64,000 nt of DNA from Ideonella sp. GTDB lineage: Bacteria; Pseudomonadota; Gammaproteobacteria; Burkholderiales; Burkholderiaceae_C. The position numbers and the translations under genes are program-made. Location: positions 744,001-808,000 of the forward strand of contig JABTUY010000001.1 in NCBI GenBank assembly GCA_015075165.1, given 5' to 3'. Shown here piece by piece: positions 1 to 8,266 of the stretch (the stretch's first letter is position 1; each line of letters starts with the position of its first letter). Below the pieces are notes generated by a model. The model did not search any database. It worked only from the letters and a program-made list of their open reading frames with translations, and was not told the origin of the DNA.

Positions 1-600
1 GACCTGCAATGCGAATCGATGGCCGCCTACTACTCCGGCAACCGCGGGCAGGACCGCATCCGCCGCGACCCGCGGCTGGCCTCTTGGTTCCTGCCAGCGC
101 CCTACGGCGCGTTCAAGCTTGCCGACTGCCACGCCGTGATCAGCCTCGGCGGGGACATCGAACGCTTTGCCGAAGCCATCGGCTCGCAGCCGCTGCTTGC
201 GCTAGCGGGCGACCGCATGGCCAACCGCGACGCTTTCATGCAGGTTCTGGGCGACTTGCTGAAGGGCTGGACCTACGAGCGCCTGGACCGCGCGCTGGCG
301 CCGCACGCGCTGTGGTACGCGAAGGTTCAGAACTACGACGACATCCGCGAAGACCCGCAGGTGCAGCATAACGGTTGCCTGCAGGAGTTCCGCCTCGGCG
401 ATGCGAGCGCCACCGTGCTCGCGCATCCGGTGCGCTACGACGGCCAGACGCCTCCGCTGCGCCGGATGCCGCAGGTGCTGGGCGCGGCGTCGCGCGAGGT
501 GCTGCGAGAGGCCGGCTTCAGCGATGCCGCGATCGACGATCTGGCAGCTGCGAAGGCGGTGCATCTGGGCGATGACACGCGGGACCCCGCCAGCGGTTGA
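1..600 (+). CDS. CaiB/BaiF (family III) CoA-transferase, C-terminal part
   Basis: The reading frame is open from the first base, so this is the 3' end of a gene that begins left of the window. About 199 residues are present. The C-terminal pattern fits family III CoA-transferases: a segment about making the acyl-CoA substrate specific (around residues 100-120, WYAKVQNYDDIREDPQVQHNG), then a closing domain with PPLRRMPQVLG and a final helix with REAGFSDAAIDDL. Family members move CoA between a CoA thioester and a free carboxylic acid in the cytoplasm. The catalytic Asp lies in the missing N-terminal half. This suits the CoA-ester metabolism encoded across the rest of the window. Confidence 0.8.
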   Translation, partial: DLQCESMAAYYSGNRGQDRIRRDPRLASWFLPAPYGAFKLADCHAVISLGGDIERFAEAIGSQPLLALAGDRMANRDAFMQVLGDLLKGWTYERLDRALAPHALWYAKVQNYDDIREDPQVQHNGCLQEFRLGDASATVLAHPVRYDGQTPPLRRMPQVLGAASREVLREAGFSDAAIDDLAAAKAVHLGDDTRDPASG

Positions 601-651
601 ACGCACCTCTGCGCACGCGGTCGTGGCGTGCGCGCAGGCGACAATACCGGC

Positions 652-771
652 GTGCATCGCACTTCTGCCGTACTTGCCGCCGTCGCGCCCACGCTGACCC
701 TGACCGCGCTTCCCGCGGCGGCGCAGGACGCGATGGTGCAGCGCATGCTGGCCGGCACCGCGTGCCTATGA
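652..771 (+). pseudogene. Truncated exported-protein start (signal peptide only)
   Basis: A GTG-started frame encodes 39 residues: a short basic start (VHRTS), a hydrophobic stretch, and an Ala-rich cleavage-like site (LPAAAQD). It then stops at a TGA just before IS-like debris. It looks like the first part of a secreted protein whose body was lost. The coding signal is short, so it could be chance. Confidence 0.35.
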
Positions 772-851
772 CCTAGTTTGCCAGTCGCAGCGTTTTGGTT
801 TTTTTGGTGGCAAGTGAGTCGGGCACTCTCATACCTCCTGTCGCTCACCTA

Positions 852-915
852 AGGGGAAACAGCGACCGAGACATTGTCGGCTGACATAGGCGGCTGGCAA
901 ACATGTTTGCTGACA
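852..915 (-). mobile_element. Possible IS21-type end remnant
   Basis: Read on the minus strand the segment begins TGTCAGCAAACATGTTTGCC and then has a second TGTCAGCC-ACAATGT copy about 28 nt on. Spaced inner repeats next to a TGT terminus are typical of IS21-family ends. No transposase is attached here; the flanking 600 bases hold only short random frames. A separate istA remnant with a TGTCAGTGG end lies at 44735-45411. The call rests on pattern resemblance only. Confidence 0.3.
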
Positions 916-1177
916 CGGCTGGCCTCCACCACGATGGTGGCGCCCGCGCCGACCGGGTCCCCCGAGCGTCACCACGCGGTGGCCGGTCTCGTAGGCGCGT
1001 GATCCCGCCGCTGCAGGAGCCCACCGCGTCAGACGAATCGCCCGCGACTAGGCATAGCAGCTCGAGTTGCCCGCCCACGCGCTATGCAACGTAGCCAAAA
1101 CGTAGCTAGCCGCCGGCTCTCACGGGTTCCCCGACCTACCCTGGCGCAACCGCGCGCGGCGAGGCAGCGCGCGTCCA

Positions 1178-1540
1178 GCGGGTCAACTACGGCCTTGTTG
1201 TGCCGGTGAGCAGTTCGCGCAAGCCTGGGGGCTCACGCGCCAAGCCTTGGCGCCGGCCGCAGACCGGGGTGAAGTCTTCGCAGTGAAGGTCGGCAACCGG
1301 CTGTACTACCCGCAGGCGTTCCTGGGCATGGACCGCGAGACAGTGGCAACCATCTGCCGCGCGCTCGGTGACCTCGGCGCCAGGGAGAAGCTGATGTTCT
1401 GGCTGCGCGACCACGGCACGCTGGCAGGCAAGAGCGTTGCCGTTGCCCTGGAGTCGGGCGTTCCCGTATCCAAGCTCCAACGGCTGGCTGCCGCCTGGGC
1501 GCGTGAGCGAGGAGCCGCGCTCGTCGCTGCGGCTGCCTGA
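1178..1540 (+). pseudogene. N-terminally truncated hypothetical protein (antitoxin-like?)
   Basis: The frame reads as protein-like sequence from about 1205 (EQFAQAWGLTRQALAPAA) through GDLGAREKLMFWLRDHG to VSKLQRLAAAWARER, but no ATG or GTG precedes it in frame. Only a TTG at 1247 could start it. The small helical protein with a DNA-binding-like first part resembles antitoxins that precede RES-type toxins, and a second frame overlaps its end by 38 nt. The family is not firmly recognised. It may be a broken gene or may use a TTG start. Confidence 0.35.
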
Positions 1541-1775
1541 GCCCGGTTCCTTCGAGGACTTGCTTCACCCGATCCGGATCGAGGTGGCGTCGCTCGTCCG
1601 GTTGAGCCGACACCCTGCTCTTGCTGGCGGGCCAACCAAAGCACCGCGCGCGGCTCGAGGCGGCCGTGATGGCAATTCGCAAGAGCTGGTACCTCGTGTC
1701 GCCGTCACTCCCGTCGACTTGCCGCGACCTGGGGCCTTGACAAGCGGCCAAGCCCGCGGTCGATCGCGTCCATGA
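1503..1775 (+). pseudogene. Possible truncated toxin partner (RES-like start)
   Basis: A GTG at 1503, inside the end of the preceding frame, opens about 90 residues starting VSEEPRSSLRLPEPGSFEDLL and then LHPIRIEVASLVRLSRHP. Overlap with a small upstream gene is usual in toxin-antitoxin pairs. The later half is low-complexity Arg/Pro/Gly sequence without recognisable RES motifs, so the toxin body appears lost or frameshifted. From 1776 to the amaB stop nothing else is seen. Confidence 0.2.
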
Positions 1776-1807
1776 CGGGTGGTCCGATCGCGGGGCAATC
1801 TGCTCGT

Positions 1808-3322
1808 TCAGACATCAAACCGGACGCCCTGTGCTAGGGGCAGGTCGCGCGAGTGATTGATCGTGTTGGTGGCACGGCGCATATAACTCTTCCACGAGTC
1901 CGACCCCGATTCGCGCCCGCCCCCCGTCTCCTTCTCGCCGCCGAAGGCGCCGCCGATCTCCGCGCCGGACGTGCCGATGTTCACGTTCGCGATGCCGCAG
2001 TCCGATCCGCCCGCAGCGATGAAAGCCTCCGTCTCGCGCACGTCGTTGCTGAAGATCGACGACGACAGGCCCTGCGGCACGTCGTTCTGCAGCGCAAGCG
2101 CTTCCTCGAAGCTGTCGCAGGTCAGCACGTAGAGGATGGGGGCGAAGGTCTCGCGCTTCACGGTTTCCGTCTGGGCAGGCATTTCCACGATCGCGGGACG
2201 GACGTAATACGCGTCGGGCAACTCTTCCTGCAGCAGGCGCTCGCCGCCGGTGACAGCGCCGCCCTCCTCCTTTGCCGATCGCAGCGCGGACTGCATCGCC
2301 TCGAAGCTGCGGCCGTCGATCAGCGGGCCGACCAGCACGCCGGATGCGAGCGGGTTGCCCACGGGCAAGCCAGCATAGGCCTTCTTCAGGCGCGCGACGA
2401 GCGCGTCCTTCACGCTCGAATGCACGATGAGCCGGCGCGTGGTCGTGCAGCGCTGCCCGCAAGTGCCCGCCGCCGCGAAGACGATGCCGCGCACCGCGAG
2501 GTCGAGGTCCGCCGAGGACGCGACGATCACTGCGTTGTTGCCGCCCAGCTCCAGCAGCGAACGGCCGAAACGCGCGGCCACGCGTGGCCCTACTTCGCGG
2601 CCCATGCGGCTGCTGCCGGTAGCTGACAGCAGCGCGACGCGGTGGTCGTCCACCAGCACTTCGCCGATGTGGCGCTCGCCGATCACGACTTCGGAAAGAC
2701 CCGCCGGCACATCGCCGAATTTCCTTGCGGCGCGCTCGAAGAGCGCCTGGCAGCCCAGCGCGGTGAGGGGCGTCTTCTCAGACGGCTTCCACACCACGGA
2801 GTCGCCGCACACGATTGCCAGCGCGAAGTTCCACGCCCAGACCGCAGCCGGAAAATTGAAGGCGCTGATCACGCCGACCACGCCCAGCGGATGCCACGTT
2901 TCCATCATCCGATGGCCGGGCCTCTCGGAGGCGATTGTGAGGCCGTAGAGCTGGCGCGACAGGCCAAGCGCGAAGTCGCAGATGTCGATCATCTCCTGCA
3001 CTTCGCCCTGGCCCTCGGACAGGATCTTGCCCGTCTCGATCGCGACGAGCTGGCCCAGCGTTTCCTTGCCGGCGCGCAGCTCGTCGCCGAACAGGCGAAC
3101 GAGCTCGCCGCGGCGTGGCGCGGGCACCGTGCGCCACGCCTTGAACCCGTCGTGGGCCCGGCCGATCGCGGCAGCGGCGTCCTGCGCGGAGTGCGTGCGC
3201 AGCGAACCGATTCGCGCGCCGTCGATGGGAGAGACCACGGTCAAGTCGCCGCCGGAAGCGGCCGCCTGCACGCCGAGGCGGTCGAGCAGCGTGGAGACGA
3301 TGGAGGAAGTCGATGCAGTCAT
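1808..3322 (-). CDS. amaB: Aldehyde dehydrogenase, piperideine-6-carboxylate / aminoadipate-semialdehyde type
   Basis: A 504-residue ALDH7-like enzyme oxidising L-2-aminoadipate 6-semialdehyde (in equilibrium with piperideine-6-carboxylate) to L-2-aminoadipate with NAD(P)+, a step of lysine degradation. Visible motifs are the cofactor loop region SAFNFPAAVWAWNF, the general-base motif LELGGNNAV, and the nucleophile motif AGTCGQRCTTTRR with Cys in GQRC. The C-terminal part has IGTSGAEIGGAFGGEKETGGG, the carboxylate-binding signature of antiquitin/AmaB. I prefer the ATG at 3322 over an upstream one at 3379, because the upstream codons lie inside the remnant of the preceding gene. The neighbours are remnants of the other lysine-pathway genes and a broken lysR, so this gene is the survivor of that locus. 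Confidence 0.85.
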   Translation of the reverse strand: MTASTSSIVSTLLDRLGVQAAASGGDLTVVSPIDGARIGSLRTHSAQDAAAAIGRAHDGFKAWRTVPAPRRGELVRLFGDELRAGKETLGQLVAIETGKILSEGQGEVQEMIDICDFALGLSRQLYGLTIASERPGHRMMETWHPLGVVGVISAFNFPAAVWAWNFALAIVCGDSVVWKPSEKTPLTALGCQALFERAARKFGDVPAGLSEVVIGERHIGEVLVDDHRVALLSATGSSRMGREVGPRVAARFGRSLLELGGNNAVIVASSADLDLAVRGIVFAAAGTCGQRCTTTRRLIVHSSVKDALVARLKKAYAGLPVGNPLASGVLVGPLIDGRSFEAMQSALRSAKEEGGAVTGGERLLQEELPDAYYVRPAIVEMPAQTETVKRETFAPILYVLTCDSFEEALALQNDVPQGLSSSIFSNDVRETEAFIAAGGSDCGIANVNIGTSGAEIGGAFGGEKETGGGRESGSDSWKSYMRRATNTINHSRDLPLAQGVRFDV

Positions 3323-3335
3323 GGGATCTCTCGTA

Positions 3336-3624
3336 TCAATGCAGGGATTCTTGGAGGGCCTTGGCGAGGCGGCTTGCACCCTCGCAAATCTGTTCGACCG
3401 AAGGCGCGGCGAACGAGAGCCGCATGCTCTGCTGCGTGGGCCGCGAAGGATGGAAAGGCGACCCGCGAGCCGCCGCCCTGTTCCCCATTCACTTGCGCTA
3501 CCAGGGCGAGCAGCGCGCCGTACTGCGGCACTTCCCGGCGGTACATGGCGGACATGGCGTCGGAAAAACGGGGGCAGATGTCGTCAGGGGCTACGAAGGG
3601 CAACTCATTCTTGGAAGGCATCAT
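3336..3624 (-). pseudogene. Deletion scar joining hglS (2-oxoadipate dioxygenase) start to an aminotransferase end
   Basis: From the ATG at 3624 (or 3621) the minus strand encodes MPSKNELPFVAPDDICPRF, then SDAMSAMYRREVPQYG and LLALVAQVNGEQ. This is the characteristic start of the VOC/DUF1338 2-oxoadipate dioxygenase/decarboxylase (HglS). After about 45 residues the sequence changes and, in another frame, reads FHPSRPTQQSMRLSFAAP then SVEQICEGASRLAKALQES before a TGA at 3336-3338. That is the C-terminus of a LysN/2-aminoadipate-type PLP aminotransferase. About 400 residues of the first gene and most of the second are missing. The intact order hglS-aminotransferase-amaB would be a complete aminoadipate branch, so a deletion of about 2 kb is inferred. 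Confidence 0.65.
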
Positions 3625-3683
3625 GGTTGGGAATTTTCGCGGCCCCCGCCAAGGGAGACAAACGATTTTTGCGGTCACACTTC

Positions 3684-3698
3684 ATTCCGAAATGGAAT
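3684..3698. promoter_or_regulatory. LysR-type box between broken lysR and amaB locus
   Basis: A perfect palindrome ATTCC-GAAAT-GGAAT lies 8 nt before the lysR start and upstream of the hglS/aminotransferase/amaB strand. It satisfies T-N11-A and sits in the divergent spacer where a LysR regulator normally binds. The half-sites are the same as in the GATTCC-N5-GGAATC elements at 24, 27, 33, 36 and 38 kb, but no GGTATTGG box follows. Confidence 0.5.
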
Positions 3699-3706
3699 GA
3701 CCTGCG

Positions 3707-4649
3707 ATGTCTTCCGTTCCGCGCCGCTACCTGCCGCCCATGCACGTGCTGGCCGCCTTCGAGGCCGCCGCGCAGCACCGGAGCTCACGGCGGCGGCGGC
3801 CGAGCTGAACCTGACGCAAAGCGCCGTGAGCCGGCAGATCCGTCAACTGGAGGACCTGCTCGGCTCGGAGCTGTTCGCGCGCGAACGCCGTGCCGTGAGG
3901 CTCACGACCGTCGGCGAGGCCATGCGCAGGAAATCCGCACCGCGCTACAGCGCATCTCGACGGCAACGCTGGGCTTCCGGGACAACCCGCGGGGCGGCAC
4001 GCTAAACCTGGCGATCCTGCCCACCTTTGGTACCCGCTGGCTCGCGCCACGCCTGCCCGCCTTCCAGGCGGCCCATCCCGGTATCACCTCAATCTCACGA
4101 CGCGGCTCGCGCCCTTCGACTTCCAGATCGACCAGGTGGACGCGGCGATCCATTTCGGCAGGCCCGAGTGGCCCGGCGCGCGGCTACTTCTTGATGAAGG
4201 AGACCGTGGTGCCCGCTTGCAGTCCCCAGCTCGCGCGGGGATACGCCTTCCGCAAGCCCGCCGACCTGCTGAAGGCGCCGCTGCTGCACGTCGTAAGCCG
4301 GCCCGACTCGTGGGAGCAGTGGCTGCGTGTGATGCGCGTCGAGGTCGAGGACGTCCAGGGCATGCTGGTCGACCAGTTCGCCGTCGCCACGCAAGCCGCC
4401 ATCGCCGGCCTGGGGGTGGCCCCGCTGCCCACCTTCCTGATCGATACCGAGCTCGCCGGCGGCGACCTAAAGGTCGCCATCGACCGGCCGATGGAAAGAC
4501 CCGATTGTTACTACCTGGCATGGCCGCTCGCGCGGGAAGACCATCCACCCCTCCAGGCTTCTCGGGCCTGGCTCCAGCAGGCCGCCAGCTCTCTACCAGC
4601 CCCTTCTGGCGGTGAAAGGTGTCACCGCATTGACAGCAAGGTCGCATAG
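3707..4649 (+). pseudogene. LysR-family (GcvA-like) regulator, four frameshifts
   Basis: The start MSSVPRRYLPPMHVLAAFEAAAQHR is the N-terminus of a LysR activator. The helix-turn-helix (AAAAELNLTQSAVSRQIRQL) continues in a second frame after a shift near 3777. Further shifts occur near 3925 (entering EIRTALQRISTATLGF), near 4090 (entering LNLTTRLAPFDFQIDQVDAA) and near 4180 (entering YFLMKETVVPACSPQLARGY). After that the effector domain is open to a stop at 4649. Each shift is resolved by one or two bases. It would have regulated the lysine-catabolic operon facing away from it. Either the gene is dead or the assembly has clustered indels here. Confidence 0.8.
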
Positions 4650-4730
4650 CGGAATAGTTCTTTGTCACAGCTGGCTATTTCGATGCAATAGCTATTGAAG
4701 AGCTCACGCTGTCCTTACCGGAGATCCTTG

Positions 4731-6332
4731 ATGTATTGCACTTCCCGACGCCGCATCCTGAGCGCATCGCTGCTCGCGCTGTTCTGCACCTTTGCCACCC
4801 CCTTTGCCGCCGCGCAGGCGTCAGGCACCAGCCTGCGGATCGGCATGGCGGCCTCCGTCACCTCGATGGACCCGCACTACTACAACGCCACGCCGAACAA
4901 CACCGTGGCTTTCCACGTCTTCGAGCCGCTGATCGCGCAGGATTCGAAGGGCAAGCCGATCCCGGCACTGGCCACGAGCTGGAAGCCAGTGAGCGACACC
5001 GTGTGGGAATTCAAGCTGCGCGACGGCGTGAAGTGGCACGACGGCAGCGCGTTCACGGCGAAGGACGTCGCGTTCACTCTCGAGCGCGCGAGGAACGTGC
5101 CCGGCGCCCCGGGCGGCTTCGCTAGCATGGTCGCCCCGATCAAGTCGGTGGAAGTGGTGGACCCGCTCACCGTGAGGATGACCACGGGCGTACCCGCGCC
5201 CAACATCCCGATCTTTATGACGTTCCTCGCGATCGTGTCCGAGCAGCACGGCAAGGGCGCCACTACCGCGGACTACAACTCCGGCAAGACAATGATCGGC
5301 ACCGGCCCGTACAAGTTCTCGAAGTACGTGGCGGGCGAAAGCGTGGAGCTCGTGCGCAACGACGCCTGGTGGGGCCCTAAACCGGAGTGGACCCAAGTCT
5401 CCTTCAAGATCGTGCCCAACCTCGCCGTGCGCACCACGTCGCTGCTCTCCGGCGACGTCGACGTGATCGAGGCGCCCTCGGCCACAGACCTGCCCCGACT
5501 GAAGTCCGACAAGAAGGTGGCCGTGTATTCCACGCGCTCTATCCGCGTGGCGTACATCAACCCTGTCGTGAAGCCGTCGGCCGAAGCGGAACCCATCACG
5601 GACGCCGCCGGCAAGAAGATCGACCCCACGCCGCTGCAGAATCCCAAGGTCCGCCAGGCCCTGTCACTGGCCATCAATCGCCAGGGCATCGCCGAGCGCG
5701 TCATGCTCGGCACCGCCGAAGTCACGGGCCAGATCATGCCCTCGGGCCTGTTCGGCTACTCGCCGGACTTCAAGGTGCCTGCCTACAACCCCGAAGCGGC
5801 GAAGAAGCTGCTGGCCGAAGCCGGGTTCCCGAAGGGCTTCAACATCACGCTCACGGCCGCCAACGACCGTACGCCTTACAACGTAGAAGTCGCGCAGGCC
5901 ATAGCGCAGATGTGGAGTCGCATCGGCGTGACGACCAAGGTGAACGGCGTTCCCACGAGCGTATACGCCAAGGCCGGCGGCGCTCTGAACCTGCCCGTGT
6001 ACCTGGGGAGTTGGGGCAACACCAGCATGGAGCCGGGTGTGACGATGCAGCAACTGCTGCACACCACAGACAAGGCGGCCAGCAAGGGCAGCTACAACTG
6101 GAGCGGCTACAGCAACCCGAAGTTCGACACGCTGCTGGACAACGGCATGGCCACGGTCGATGCGAAGGAGCGCGAGCGCGTGCTGCAGGAAGCCACCAGG
6201 GTCGTGCTCGACGACTACGGCGTGATCCCGATCTTCCACTTCCTGAGTTTCTGGGCCGCGCGCAGCAACATCGCCGTGGAGCCCCGCGCCGACGGCATGA
6301 GCCTGGCGTATTCGATGAAGTCGAAGCGCTGA
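4731..6332 (+). CDS. ABC transporter substrate-binding protein, dipeptide/oligopeptide family (SBP_bac_5)
   Basis: A 533-residue periplasmic receptor of a Dpp/Opp-type importer. The ATG at 4731 follows a GGAG ribosome site nine bases upstream and is preferred to one at 4695. The signal peptide is basic (CTSRRR), hydrophobic (ILSASLLALFCTF) and ends near AAAQA. The family region near the start reads SVTSMDPHYYNATPNNTVAFHVFEPL and later VWEFKLRDGVKWHDGSAFTAKDV, then NPKVRQALSLAINR and GYSNPKFDTLLD. It is the first gene of an operon with two permeases, two ATPases, an MmgE/PrpD protein and a serine hydrolase, so the ligand is probably an amide or short peptide-like compound processed inside the cell. 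Confidence 0.88.
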   Translation: MYCTSRRRILSASLLALFCTFATPFAAAQASGTSLRIGMAASVTSMDPHYYNATPNNTVAFHVFEPLIAQDSKGKPIPALATSWKPVSDTVWEFKLRDGVKWHDGSAFTAKDVAFTLERARNVPGAPGGFASMVAPIKSVEVVDPLTVRMTTGVPAPNIPIFMTFLAIVSEQHGKGATTADYNSGKTMIGTGPYKFSKYVAGESVELVRNDAWWGPKPEWTQVSFKIVPNLAVRTTSLLSGDVDVIEAPSATDLPRLKSDKKVAVYSTRSIRVAYINPVVKPSAEAEPITDAAGKKIDPTPLQNPKVRQALSLAINRQGIAERVMLGTAEVTGQIMPSGLFGYSPDFKVPAYNPEAAKKLLAEAGFPKGFNITLTAANDRTPYNVEVAQAIAQMWSRIGVTTKVNGVPTSVYAKAGGALNLPVYLGSWGNTSMEPGVTMQQLLHTTDKAASKGSYNWSGYSNPKFDTLLDNGMATVDAKERERVLQEATRVVLDDYGVIPIFHFLSFWAARSNIAVEPRADGMSLAYSMKSKR

Positions 6333-6357
6333 TCCGCCACCGTCGATAGCCATCCAC

Positions 6358-7335
6358 GTGACCGCCTGGATCTCCCGGCGCCTGGTCCAGGCGCTCCTCA
6401 TCGTGCTGGCCATGACGGCCATCGTGTTCGTCGCGGTGAACGTCATCGGCGACCCTGTCGAAGTCCTGATCTCGCAGGATGCCGACGAAATGGAACGCGA
6501 CCGCATCCGCCAGGTCTTCGGGCTCGACCAACCGCTGTGGAAGCAGTACGCGAAATTCGTCGGCGAGGCCGCCCGGGGCAACCTCGGCAAGAGCTTCGTA
6601 TACGGCGAGCCTACTCTCAAGGTCATCGTCGAGCGCATGCCTGCCACGCTGGAACTCGCTATCGCGGCGATGCTGTTGGCCATCCTGCTGGGCATCCCGC
6701 TCGGCCTGTACGCGGGGCTCCGGCCGAACTCGTGTTTCAGCCGGGGCGTCATGGGGGCGAGCATCCTCGGATTCTCGCTGCCCACGTTCTGGGTGGGCCT
6801 GCTCTTCATCATGGTGTTCGCCGTGCAGCTCGGCTGGCTTCCCAGCACTGGGCGCGGAGAAACCGCGCTGGTCCTCGGTGTGCACTGGTCCTTCTTCACG
6901 GTCGACGGATTGAGGCACCTGTTGCTGCCGGCGGTCACGCTGGCGCTCTTCAAGATCTCGCTGGTCATCCGCCTCACGCGCGCCGGCGTGCGCGAGGTCA
7001 TGCCGCAGGAATTCATCAAGTTCGCGCGCGCCAAGGGCCTGAAGGAGAGCCGGGTGATCGGCGTGCACGTCTTCAAGAACATCCTGATCCCGGTGGTCAC
7101 CGTGATGGGCCTGGAGTTCGCTTCGCTGATCGCGTTCTCGGTGGTCACCGAAACGATCTTCGCCTGGCCCGGCATGGGCAAGCTCATCATCGACAGCATC
7201 AACAAGCTGGACCGGCCGATGATCGTGGCCTACCTGATGATGACCGTGGTGCTGTTTGTCACCATCAACCTCATCGTCGATTTCGTCTACACGCTGCTCG
7301 ACCCGCGCGTGCGCATCGACAACTCTGCCGCGTGA
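6358..7335 (+). CDS. Dipeptide-type ABC transporter permease (DppB-like)
   Basis: A 325-residue inner-membrane permease starting with GTG, 25 nt after the receptor gene. It has an N-terminal membrane segment (LVQALLIVLAMTAIVFVAVNV), a periplasmic segment with the DppB pattern (IRQVFGLDQPLWKQYAKFVG), and five further hydrophobic segments. The EAA coupling loop reads EFIKFARAKGLKESRVIGVHV followed by KNILIPVVTVMG, which docks to the ATPase. The final FAWPGMGKLIIDSI is typical of this subfamily. It pairs with the next permease. Confidence 0.88.
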   Translation: MTAWISRRLVQALLIVLAMTAIVFVAVNVIGDPVEVLISQDADEMERDRIRQVFGLDQPLWKQYAKFVGEAARGNLGKSFVYGEPTLKVIVERMPATLELAIAAMLLAILLGIPLGLYAGLRPNSCFSRGVMGASILGFSLPTFWVGLLFIMVFAVQLGWLPSTGRGETALVLGVHWSFFTVDGLRHLLLPAVTLALFKISLVIRLTRAGVREVMPQEFIKFARAKGLKESRVIGVHVFKNILIPVVTVMGLEFASLIAFSVVTETIFAWPGMGKLIIDSINKLDRPMIVAYLMMTVVLFVTINLIVDFVYTLLDPRVRIDNSAA

Positions 7336-7339
7336 ACCC

Positions 7340-8266
7340 ATGAGCAATCCCTCCATTGCCGCCGGAGAGATCCGGCCCGCTCCTGCCGCGCGGCCGGACA
7401 CGCCGATGCGCCGCATCGCGCGCGAGTTCGCGGCTTCGCACGTTGCTGTGGTGAGCGCCGTGCTGCTGCTCCTCATCGTGCTGGTCGCGCTGATCGCACC
7501 CTGGATCGCGCCGCAGAACCCGTACGACCTCGCCAAGATCGACATCCTCGACGGGCGCCTGCCGCCGGGGTCGAAGATGTCCGACGGAATCGGCGTGTTC
7601 CTCCTCGGCACCGACGACCAGGGCCGCGACATGCTGTCCGCCATCCTGTACGGGCTGCGCATTTCCCTGGGCGTGGGCGTCGTGAGCGCGCTCGTCGCGG
7701 CGTGCATCGGCGCATCCATCGGCCTGCTCGCCGCGTACGTCGGCGGCCGCACAGAAGGCGCGATCATGCGCTTCGTCGACCTGCAGCTGTCCTTCCCGTC
7801 GATCCTGGTCGCGCTGATGATCCTCGCGTTTCTGGGCAAGGGCGTGATGAACGTGGTGCTCGCGCTCATCATTGTGGAGTGGGCCGGCTACGCGCGCACG
7901 GCGCGTGCCACCACGCTCGTGGAGAAGCGCAAGGAATACGTGGAGGCCGCGGAGTGCCTCGCCATCCCGCTGTACCGCGTGCTGTTCCGGCACCTGCTGC
8001 CCAACATCATGCCGCCGCTCATCGTGATCGCCACCGTGCAGGTCGCGCGCGCCATCGCCCTGGAAGCGACGCTCTCGTTCCTGGGCCTCGGCGTCCCGGT
8101 CACTGAGCCGAGCCTGGGCCTGCTGATCGCCAACGGCTACCAGTACATGCTCTCGGGGCAGTTCTGGATCAGCTTCTACCCCGGCGTCGCGCTGCTCGTC
8201 GTCGTGGTGGTGATCAACCTCGTCGGCGACCGTTTGCGCGACGTGCTGAACCCCAGGAGCCACTGA
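7340..8266 (+). CDS. Dipeptide-type ABC transporter permease (DppC-like)
   Basis: A 308-residue permease. The ATG at 7340 lies 4 nt after the preceding stop and is preferred to upstream in-frame ATGs that lie inside dppB. A first membrane segment (VVSAVLLLLIVLVALIAPWI) is followed by the DppC hallmark FLLGTDDQGRDMLSAILYG, then four or five more segments. The EAA loop is YVEAAECLAIPLYRVLFRHLLPN. The stop overlaps the next start (TGATGG), which indicates translational coupling with the ATPase gene. Confidence 0.88.
   Translation: MSNPSIAAGEIRPAPAARPDTPMRRIAREFAASHVAVVSAVLLLLIVLVALIAPWIAPQNPYDLAKIDILDGRLPPGSKMSDGIGVFLLGTDDQGRDMLSAILYGLRISLGVGVVSALVAACIGASIGLLAAYVGGRTEGAIMRFVDLQLSFPSILVALMILAFLGKGVMNVVLALIIVEWAGYARTARATTLVEKRKEYVEAAECLAIPLYRVLFRHLLPNIMPPLIVIATVQVARAIALEATLSFLGLGVPVTEPSLGLLIANGYQYMLSGQFWISFYPGVALLVVVVVINLVGDRLRDVLNPRSH

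Noticed and set aside
5851-7872. Long open frame on the minus strand across the Dpp permease genes
   Set aside because: His/Arg/Asp-rich shadow of high-GC coding DNA; the plus-strand genes have clear family motifs.
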